From positions 222,953 through 286,952 of the forward strand of contig KN832884.1 of assembly GCA_000827325.1 (NCBI GenBank): 64,000 nt of DNA, in the 5' to 3' direction. The position numbers and the translations under genes were made by a program. Under the pieces are notes generated by a model. It saw only the letters and a list, made by a program, of their open reading frames with translations, was not told the origin of the DNA and did not search any database. Below are positions 54,877-64,000 of the stretch, in pieces; position 1 is the stretch's first letter, and each line of letters opens with the position of its first letter. The stretch is from Oidiodendron maius Zn. Lineage: Eukaryota; Ascomycota; Leotiomycetes; Myxotrichaceae.

Positions 54877-57800
54877 ATGTCTTTTGGAGGAGGCTTTGGC
54901 GGCTTCGGCCAGAACAACAGCCAGCAACAGAGCACTCCTGCGTTCGGTAGCGGATTTGGATCTGGAACCACATCAGGTAGGTGCACCTCTTTCCTCGCCA
55001 CCCCCCCCCTTCATACACATGTCTCGCACACGCACGCACGCCGTTTCACCTAGGCGAGAGCTGCTGGAGAGCCATGGAACCAAACTCGAATCCATCACTT
55101 ACCCGCATCTTCCCTCGGGATAGGCTTCGGCTCCACGACCGCGCCCGCTTTTGGGAGCACCACGAACAATACTAGTGGCGGCCTCTTTGGCAGCACTTCT
55201 GGTGGCTTCGGCAGTTCTGGAGGTATGTCGACGATGCGGTAGACTCTTCTCATCCCACCGCTGTTCCATGCTTGCTCCGGCATATAATGCTCGCCTTCGT
55301 TTAGCTCTCTGCGTCGCCATGCTTTGTCTGGCTGCGAGAAATAATGTCTATTCCTAATAAACATCGCGATCTGGAAGCATTGCAATCATCATTGGACAAT
55401 ATTTCGTGTCTTAACATTGAAAAAGAAGCTAACATCCTGTCCCAAATTAGGTTTCGGATCGACGCAAAATAATGCATTTGGCGCAAAGCCAGGTGGCTTT
55501 GGCGGCACAACCACTACTGCTGGCGGCGGCTTGTTTGGAAGCGGCACGGCTACATCAGGCTCGACCGGTTTTGGTGGATTTGGCGCGAATGCGCCAGCTT
55601 CGACTACATCCGGCTTCGGCTCTTCCAATACTTCGGGCGGATTGTTTGGAAACAAAACTGGCTTTGGCTCTGGTGCCACTACCACATCCAATCCTTTTGG
55701 CAACACTACGTCTAGCACTCCCTTCGGCGGCACGACGACAGGTGCTTTCGGTGCCCCAGCCTCCACAGCTCTGGGAGGGAACGCTGGAGAGTGCCAAGGC
55801 ACCGGCAGTATCCCATTTCAACCCTTCGTCGAGAAGGAGCCGAATAGCACTACGAATCAGCAGAATTCGTTCCAGAGTATAAGCTTCCAACAACCATACC
55901 AGAAATTTTCCCCCGAAGAACTGAGACTTGCGGACTACGCACAGGGTCGCAAATATGGCAACCAAAGCAACCAACCGGGCGCTTTTGGCAGTACAAACTT
56001 CGGCTCCTTTGGCCAGAACCAGCCAACCTCTACATTTGGATCAACTGGTACAACTAATACCACAAATCCATTCGGTGCTGGGACGACTGGCTCTGCGTTT
56101 GGCACGACTCAGTCACAGTCCTCTGGATTTGGATCAGGCACCACCAGCAGTGGGCTATTTGGCCAAAAGCCTCCGGCTACTGGCGGATTATTTGGCTCTC
56201 AGACATCCCAACCATCCGGGGGGTTGTTTGGAAGTAATACCTCTGGAGGATTTGGTTCCGGAACAAATACAACTTTTGGCCAAAATACTCAGTCATCAAG
56301 CACTGGACTGTTTGGGGGTGGCAATGCCGCCAAGCCAGCATTCAGCTTTGGACCCAGTGCACCAGCTTCAAGTAGTACAGGATTTGGTTCTACAACCGCG
56401 ACTACCGGAGGATTTGGTTCTGGAGGGCTGTTTGGTAACACAGGTGGGCAGCAAAACACCACTGCATTTGGCCAGCAGCAACCACAGCAGCAACAACAGC
56501 AACAGCTACAACAGCAGCAACAACAACAGCAAAATAACCCGTTTGGTGGCTTTGGCAGCAACTCGCAGCCGGCCACAACATCTCTCTTTGGACAAAACAA
56601 CCAGCAAAAGCCGGCGGGTGGATTATTCGGCAGCACATCTACTGGCACGGGTGCTGGCCTGTTTGGTAACGCACAGTCTACTGCTAACGCAAGTAATCCA
56701 TTTGGTGCCTCTACGACGGCACAGAATACTGGCGGCCTCTTTGGCGCCCCGAAGGCACCGGCAACCGGTACAGGCCTCTTCGGCTCTACAAATACCCAGA
56801 CGAATACTGGGGGCACAGGTCTCTTTGGCGGATTTGGGAGCCAAAACCAAAATCAAGGCCAACAGCCACAGCAGACTGGTGGGCTCTTTGGCAATCTCAA
56901 CACTAACAACCAACAGAGGGCGCCGTCGTTGTTCCCCCAATCAAACCAGCAAGGTGGATCCAGCCTCTTTGGCAATTCTGGCACTCAGCAACAAGGCGGA
57001 ACACTGTTTGGCAGTCTTGGCGGCAATCAGCAACAGCAGCAGCAGCCACAGCCCTCGAACTCCCTCTTCGGCGGATCTTCGCTCTTTGGAAGCTCGCAAC
57101 AGAATCAGCTGAATCAGCAGCCTCAGTCGCTCACGGCCAGCATCAATGACAGCTCTGCTTTTGGTAATGCGTCACTCTTCTCCAACCTAGCGTCGTCCCA
57201 AATTAACAACCCCGGTCCACTGGCGACGCCGCTCTCCAGCAGCGCCAAGCAGAAGAAGACCGCGGCACTTCCTTTGTATAAGTTGAACTCCGCCTCTACG
57301 TCACGCTTCAGCACCCCCACCAAACGTGGATTTGGATTTTCATACAGCAATTACGGTACGCCAAACAGTGTTTCAAGTGCGGCTAGTACCCCTGGCGCAA
57401 CTTTCAGCGGCAGCTTGCTTGGTAGTACTATGGGCAGAACATTGGGCAAGAGTATTTCTACTAGCAGTCTCCGTCGCAGCTTCAATGCGGAGGATAGTAT
57501 TCTTGCACCTGGCGCATTCTCTGCAAGCCCCAGCGCTAGACACTACGGCAGCACTGGAAGCATGAAGAAGTTGGTCATTAATAGAAGCCTTCGCTCAGAC
57601 CTCTTCTCGCCGCCAAAAGATGACCTCCAACAATCACCAGCAACCCCTAACGGAGGCATACTCAAGAAGCGCGTCTCATTCGACTCCAGCACCTTAGCAA
57701 ATGGGAACGGCACCTCGAGCCCTCTGAAACAGGTACAAAATAATGCAACGCCTACTTCCGAAGAGTTGGGCTACATGCGACCTCGACCTGCAACCAACGG

Positions 57801-60800
57801 CACCAAAACAAATGGTACGGTAGCCGCGCCAGAGATGGAGCAAGTGAGCAACAACGAGCTTGCCATTGTTCACGAGGAGGATGTTGCACCTACTCCCGCG
57901 TTAACCACAAGCCCCGCGAGCCTGGAGGACCAAGAGCCAGGCCAGTACTGGATGAAGCCCAGCAAGGCTGAAATTGAGGCCATGACCAGAGACCAGCGCA
58001 AGGAGGTTGTCGACTTTACAGTTGGACGTGATGGTGTTGGTCATGTCACCTTCTCTGTGGTCGACCTACGAGACATCAACCTAGATGAGATCTTCAACAA
58101 TATTGTCGTCCTGACCGTTCGATCTGCCACAGTCTACCCGAACGCCGCGAAGAAACCTCCTCGCGGCAAAGGACTCAATGTTCCATCTACTATCTCCTTG
58201 CAGAACTCATGGCCCCGCGGGAAGGACAAGCGCACACCAATTGGCGAAAAAACTGGCCCGAGACTCAAGAAGCATATTGATCGCTTGCAGAAGGTTCCAA
58301 ACACCAAATTCGTTAGCTATGAGAAGGATACCGGCGTTTGGTCCTTCCAAGTTGACCACTTCACTACATACGCATTGGATCTTGATGACGATGACACTGA
58401 CGCGGATGGAATGAGTGAGTTCGACCAGAGCACTCTTAGTGCGCCGCCTGACACTACTCCCAAGAGCCGTACTCCGGTTCGAAACTATGACGAGTCTTTT
58501 TCGACTGAATCCCAAGTCACTCGAACCGATGGGGATCCAGATGACACGTTCCAGTTCAAGAGAAAGAAGGTTCTCCCTGGCGCCTTCGACGATGAGGAGG
58601 TTTATGACGAAGAAATTGATATGGAGGACTATGATGAGCAACAGCAGTCTTTTTTAGATGAGCGCTCTGTGGGTTCACAGTCCGAAGACGGCGTTGAAGA
58701 GCCAGTCGACAACGATGACGTCTTTGTTGATGAGGAATCTGTCGGTATTGTGGACCAAGAGATGGCGGGCTCTTTTCCACAGGCCGACAATACCACGGAG
58801 CGTGATAATGACTCGCTGGATGGCATGGGTATTGCGGAGGATACACCGGGCGGGATTATGCGGGCACGGATGAGAGCTATTAAGAATTCGGCATCACCAG
58901 TGAAACGAAACTTCACGGCCGGGAACGACTGGACAGGTACACTCACGACTACCATTAGCCCCCTGAAGCAAGATCGAGCGTTGCTCAAGAGCCTGATCGA
59001 TGTGGAAGAAGCATCAAGACCTGAGAATGAGCCCGCTCCGGCGGCAAGAAGCCGTGTGGTATCTGATGGGCGTGGATTTGCCACTAGTATTGATTTGATG
59101 AATTCGCTGTTTGGCCAGACAAAGAGCCCGGTCAGGGCTGCGAAGGTTTCGGTTTCTGCTAAGGGTATGGATTACGAGGTTGGTGTCCCTTCTTGAATTT
59201 GATACAGCGGTGCTTTGGGGAACAAAGAAGCCAGGGCCGTCAGTTGCGCCCACGCATGTATGTAAGCAAAAATTAAGTAAATTTACTAAATTATCATCGT
59301 GTTACAGTTCACTCATGCGAAGAATCCCAAATTGGTCGATAATGATCTGTCCACCTTGACGCCCTCAGATCGTGCTTTCCACGATACTATGAGACCCAGC
59401 TGGGGCCCGGACGGGACGCTGGTCTACGCGGCTGTGTCTAAGCCGCAGTCGTTCGGCACAGCTTCTGGTAAGGACGGTGAGCGGGATGGTTTGCTTACGA
59501 TTCAGAAAGGGTCCGTCGTCTCGGACAACCGAGACGTGAGATTTGCCAAGTTTTCCAACGAGGTAAGCTTCTGGACATAAAATTACGAGCTTCCAAATTT
59601 AATATATACTAGGCGGCTGCAGAACATCTTAGAAAACATATCACCCTGACTGTTATCGATGACTCTGATGGTATCCCACTCGCGCGTCTCCGCGAAGGAT
59701 TTTCGTTTGCAGAGTTGTGCGATGAACGGGGCGATGTGAATCCTGCCTCGGCGCACGAGAAGCTTGTGTGGCAGCTCGCTAGTGTCCTTTTTGACCAAGT
59801 CAAAGTTCCCAAGGAACTGGCAGAAGTCCCGAAGGCAGCTGATCGGTTACGCAAGGATGGGCTTTCGGCGTTCTGGCAGAAGCTGGTCGAGCAAACTGCT
59901 GCTCAGCAAGTCGCTATGGCACGAACGGCTGAGGAGAAGGCCATTGCGGCACTTTCTGATCACAGAGTGGCTGATGCATGTGGGCATCTTGTCAGTGGCA
60001 AGAACTTTCACCTTGCAACCTTAGTTGCACAAATTGGAGGCAAGGAGAGCATGCGAGCGGACATGCGAGAGCAACTCATGGAGTGGCAGAAGTCTCGTGT
60101 TCTATCAGAATTCAGTCAACCCATCCGAGTAATCTATGAGCTCCTCGCTGGTAACGTGTGTGTTTGTGACGGGACCAAAGGGGCGCCGATCGAAGATCGC
60201 ATCGAGTCATTCTCCATCTCAAAGCGCTTTGGGCTTGATTGGCGACAGGCATTCGGCCTGAGACTGTGGTACGGAATCCTAGCTCGCGAAGATCTGGACG
60301 TTGCGGTTCAAAAATTCGCCGAGGACCTTGCCCAGGACTTCGAGCCTGCGCGACCGCAGGCGTGGTATGTGGAGCAGAAGATCCCGACGCTGTGGGAAGA
60401 TGAGGACCTTGAAGACCGCGAGGATTTACTATGGGGCCTGTTGAGACTATATGCTTTCCAGGATTCTGATCTCGAGGGCATTATTCGACCTGAAAACTCT
60501 CAGCTGTCTCCTCTCGATACTAGGCTGTCTTGGCAATTGAGTCGAGCTCTTACTGCATCTGGTGTGATAAATTACACTACTGATGCAGATGACAAGGCCG
60601 ACCAAGCCACGCTATCTTTTGCCTCACAGCTCAATAACGAAGGCAGCTGGCTCGAGGCTGTATTCGTCCTTCTGCACCTCTCTTCTCCCACAGTGCGAGC
60701 GAAGCAGGTCCAGAACCATCTCGCCCAGCATGCCGCGCGGATTGGTGTGGAAGACAGTGAGACTTTCGCAACGCTGCTGCACGACTTCAAGATTCCCGCC

Positions 60801-61401
60801 TCATGGATCTGGGAAGCCAAGGCCTTGTACATGCGCAGCGTGAAGAAGGATCCGCAAGGGGAAGTCGAGTGCCTGATCCGTGCTGGATCGTTCGACGAGG
60901 CGCACCGCACGTTTGCCAAGGATGTGGCGCCCAAGAGCATCGTCGAGGCCGACTATGAGACCCTTCGCGCTCTGCTAGCGGGCTTCCGAGGCAAGGAGAA
61001 CGCGATCTTGGAGTGGCACAGGGGCGGGGAGATATACCTTGACTTCCTGCAGCTTATGGATGAGAAGAAGCAGGGCATGGGTGTGGACCACGCGGTGCTC
61101 GAGAGGCTGCTCGCGGGATTGCCGGCAGTGGTGGAGGCGCGTAACGCCGACTTCATGGAGAGGGTGGCTGTCCAGACTATGAGCGCGATGGTGGCCAAGA
61201 CGGTGGTCGCGTTACGAAAGAGCGGCGAGGTATGTCTGATGTCAATAAACAGAGATGGGATGAACTCATACTAACACGTCTGCCTAGAAACCAGACCTGT
61301 CGAAGGTGCTACGGCTGCCGCTGACGGAGGATACGTACCTGAAACACACGGTTGAGCTGAGCCTGGGATATTACCGGGATGTGATGGCCGGCGGAAGATA
61401 A
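54877..61401 (+). CDS. nup145: Nup98-Nup96 precursor nucleoporin (Nup145-like)
   Basis: Precursor that self-cleaves into a mobile FG nucleoporin and a scaffold subunit of the Y-complex. Seven exons (54877-54976, 55124-55222, 55451-59164, 59208-59257, 59308-59562, 59613-61229, 61288-61401) give 1982 aa in one frame. The first ~600 residues are GLFG/FG repeats with poly-Gln, interrupted near residue 210 by a GLEBS-like Gle2-binding segment (FQQPYQKFSPEELRLADYAQ). The autoproteolytic domain spans about 890-1045 (EPGQYWMKPSKAEIEAM, FVSYEKDTGVWSFQV) and ends HF-TTYAL; cleavage would fall between Phe1037 and Thr1038. An acidic linker leads to the helical Nup96/Nup145C part from about 1260 (RPSWGPDGTLVYA, GLDWRQAFGLRLWYG, GSFDEAHRTFAKDVAPK). 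The small 43-nt intron at 59165-59207 is the least certain junction. Confidence 0.95.
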
Positions 61402-62486
61402 ACATACGAAACGCACTTTATGTAATAATCTTGGAGGATTGTTTGAGGGACAGCGAGCCAGGAAGAAGCCTTGGGATTTTATTGTGCAGGGACGTGTAGA
61501 TATAGCATCTGGGAGAGGATAGCATGGCATAGCGCAGCATGGCATCGTGATACGGATGGGTTACGATGAATGTTTTTGTGTCTGATGCGTGACTTCCAGG
61601 GTGACGATACATTCCTCTAGGCAGTAGTCCCTCCGTATTTCTCCTCTACCCCAAGTATTGAGTAGTCGCCACCAAATATAAAGTACTCCCATCCAGTGCA
61701 CGCAGACAGACACGAAAAGCAGCTCTGTTTTGATGTTTCAGCCCCCTTTGACCCCAAATCATTGGCTGCCTCAGTCCCTCAGTCCCTCGCGTCGACAACA
61801 AATCCTCGCGTGCTGATTGGTCGCCAGCCACTTCACCTCCCTCCGGCCCAACCACCGCCTTTTTGACCACCGCCCGACTGGTGGTCAACACCAATGCGGC
61901 CGACAACACACAACCAAATACACGCAGCCATACAGCGACGTGCAGGCTAATGCGGTCGCGTTGAACTGCCGCCGCCGTCCAATCGGAAAAGAGGCACGAA
62001 CTGATGAGAGTGGCTGGGAATTCTAGATGGGTAGAGAGCCAATAGCGGGGGATGCGGCCCTGGTCCTACATCTCCAACCCCACGTCCAGAGATACTTCTG
62101 CTCCCTCTCTTCAACCATCTTCTCTCTCTACCCAACTCTTTGCTCGGCCTAACCATTCTATCTCGAGTCTGGATCTCTCTCTGATTCTCCGGTATCAGTC
62201 GCCCATTCATTCTTGACCACCTGCGACGAGTCACGGGTCACGCGCATTCCGTTCAGGCATCTCCAGGCCCCGCCGGGGGTCATGTCCATCTTCACCATCG
62301 AGAACCGCCTTAACGTTGCCCTTATCTCCATCACCATTGCCCCGAGCACCTTCATCGCCCTCTCGACCCTGACCTTTGCCTACCTCTACGTCGTCCACGT
62401 CCGCAACAACCCGCAACCACGCCACACTGGCCGTGATACCCAGCTTCCGCACAGCAGCAGCAGAAGGCGGAGCAAGGGCAAGCACC
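61402..62486. other. Intergenic before the last gene
   Basis: 3' flank of the nucleoporin gene, then a promoter/leader rich in C and T from about 62040. A possible upstream ORF opens at 62283 (MSIFTIENRLNVALISITIA); it is hydrophobic and overlaps the next gene in another frame. It is either a uORF or chance. Confidence 0.4.
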
Positions 62487-64000
62487 ATGGCCACCTCCAA
62501 GCTGCAAGAGCTCGAGACTCTCTTCGACGACCATCCTTCCTTAGACGCCTCGCTGCAAGACTTCGAGCACGGCAGCAGCTCGATCGGACGCACCTCGCCC
62601 ACCCCGCGCTTCATGCTCCCGCCGCACCACCACTCGCGCTCGCGCTCCGACAGCGGCTCCGAGAACTCGCGCTCCCCTCGCTCCCTCTCACGCTCGCGAT
62701 CCCCACTGGCGCCCTCGGACGGGAGGTACAGCCCGCCGGCGTGGCGCCGCGACCGCGACGGGCACCGAAGCAGCGGCTTCTGGGGCCGAGTGGGTAGAGG
62801 GTTGAGCTCGCGCGAGAGCAGCCCGGCGTTTGAGAGCGCGGATGAGGGTGAGGAAGAAGAGGATGAGACGCTGGCGGCGGCGCTGAGGACGCGGTTGCCT
62901 ACCGGATCGCTCTCGCCGGAGAAGCAGGGGACGCCGGCGCCGGAGGGGTTTGGCGCCGTGGATGAGTTTGATGTGTTTGGGAACGGGAAGGGGGAGAGTA
63001 CTAATAATTGTAGGTATTTTATACTTGGTGTTGGTTTGATAAGATGTTGTGAGATACAGATATACTGACTACGCCTAGATATTCGATTTGCTGTCAGAGC
63101 GGAAGTGCAACATCGCACCGAACCGTTCGAAGCGGCATATTACTTCATGAAGAGTCGATTTGATGGAATCACGAGATCATGGACGTCACTTGGCTTTTCA
63201 GTCGTAGTCGCCCTGATATCGATACTCTCTCTGCGCACTCTGTTCCAACCAGCGTCGCCTCAGCCGGTGCCTGATCTCGTCAAAGTTGCTGGTCTGGCCA
63301 AAGCTTTTGAACCCCTGATCTTCTACTCCGAGAACGGAGTCCAGCAGATCGGTGACCTGCAGGCAACTGGCATTGCTGTTTGGGATCTGGGCGAGAGCGT
63401 ACGCTCGACGAATATGACGTCTGCGCCCATCATTGTCAAAGAGCTCGATGATCTGAGTGAGAGTTTAAAGACCTTAGCGCTGGAACTCACGAGATTTTTT
63501 GCAAATGTAGATGGCGATGTAGATGGGTATGGTTATCCTCAATTTGATATATTTTTATTGTTTTGAAACGAAAGCTAACATTCAACAGCATCCTTATCGT
63601 CATGGACTGGGCCAAGCGCGAGCTCTCGCAACTTCTCACACGCCCGCCATCGCCCATCACCTCTGTCTTCGACAATGTTCATGCTATGCTCAGCCGCTGG
63701 GGCCTCTTTGAGAGGTCCACAGGAGCGCCCACTGCAATCGGCCATCTCACCACCTCCGTCTTCGGCATGACTTCTCCTCAACGCACGCGCGCCACCTTGC
63801 AGCGCACTTTCACGGAGTTCTTGACCATCCTCGAAGAGGCCATAAATTCTGAACTCCAGCACTCTCTCGCCATCTTCTCCCTTTTCGAGTCCATCGATAG
63901 GCAGTTTTTGAATCTCGCACGCACCGTGATCCGGGAGTCATCTGCACAGGATTCCGCTCAGGACGACATGCTGTCCTCTCTATGGGCAAAGATCCTCGGC
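62487..64000 (+). CDS. Membrane protein of unknown function, 5' part only
   Basis: The gene runs off the window. Exons 62487-63009, 63079-63526 and 63589-64000 (open) give the first 461 residues; introns of 69 and 62 nt have CTGAC/CTAAC branch points. The first 170 residues are Ser/Arg/Pro-rich and acidic, probably cytosolic and phosphorylated (SRSRSDSGSENSRSPRS). A single TM helix at about 203-225 (LGFSVVVALISILSLRTLF) is followed by a soluble region rich in helices: FEPLIFYSENGVQQIGDLQA, IIVKELDDLSESLKTLALEL, LIVMDWAKRELSQLLTRPP and FLTILEEAINSELQHSLAIF. I do not recognise the family. The start at 62487 (MATSKLQELETLFDDHP) is chosen because the preceding in-frame residues look unlike protein. 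Confidence 0.8.

Noticed and set aside
54518-55123. 201-codon frame before and across the first nucleoporin exon
   Set aside because: Lies in a C/T-rich leader and runs through the first coding exon and intron in a different frame.
55928-57112. 394-codon frame inside the nucleoporin gene
   Set aside because: A shifted-frame reading of the FG/Gln repeats. The real frame continues without break through the gene and carries the GLEBS, autocleavage and Nup96 regions.
62231-63118. 295-codon antisense frame at the right end
   Set aside because: Opposite a Ser/Arg-rich coding exon and crossing its intron; composition is a shadow of the plus-strand gene.
1-64000. tRNA genes, rRNA, CRISPR arrays, operon-type ribosome binding sites
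   Set aside because: None was convincing on reading both strands; gene structure is eukaryotic with spliceosomal introns. A tRNA scan would settle the first point.

Overview
This window is nuclear DNA of a filamentous ascomycete (Pezizomycotina). The genes carry short GT-AG introns, mostly 43-70 nt, with CTAAC/CTGAC-type branch points. Gene content is typically fungal: Erg27, Sct1-type acyltransferase, Sec3, epsin, a Nup98-96 precursor, a HET-domain gene and a fungal rhodopsin-like 7TM protein. A Leotiomycete is plausible from protein style and lengths, but that is a guess. No operons, CRISPR arrays or convincing tRNA genes were seen.

Layout. 1-7.4 kb: a Qdr-type MFS drug transporter (minus), then a gene-poor stretch with a decayed gene and a candidate solo LTR. 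7.4-13.5 kb: lipid/sterol block with a glycerol-3-phosphate acyltransferase, 3-ketosteroid reductase Erg27 and a convergent four-TM membrane protein. 13.5-18.8 kb: an AT-rich accessory island with a HET-domain/ankyrin gene whose ankyrin array is cut by RIP-like C-to-T and G-to-A changes, and a zinc-knuckle gene with damaged knuckles. 18.9-23.7 kb: a pirin with a GC-AG intron and an ADGF-type adenosine deaminase. 23.7-30.4 kb: divergent Srp40-like nucleolar protein and exocyst Sec3. 30.7-37.5 kb: an MCT-like MFS transporter, a rhodopsin-like 7TM protein, and an unnamed protein with a chymotrypsin-like signature whose nucleophile position is Cys, followed by a perfect 71-bp tandem duplication. 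39.3-48.4 kb: a Pcl/Pho80-type cyclin, a 4.2-kb gene-free stretch and a 1229-aa unknown coiled-coil protein. 50.7-64 kb: epsin, centrin Cdc31 divergent from the Nup98-96 precursor, and the start of an unknown membrane protein that runs off the window.

How the genes relate. Most are independent housekeeping genes. Several share trafficking or nuclear-envelope themes: Sec3 and epsin in exo/endocytosis; Cdc31 and Nup98-96 at the nuclear pore, from one shared promoter. CACGTG, often CACGTGA, recurs in intergenic regions here, twice between divergent gene pairs. The best candidates for new biology are the Cys-type protease-like protein (35.7-37.4 kb), the RIP-scarred HET island, and the two large proteins without a recognised family (44.6-48.4 kb and 62.5 kb to the end).

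Exon boundaries were drawn by eye from splice signals and reading-frame continuity; no alignment or RNA evidence was available.
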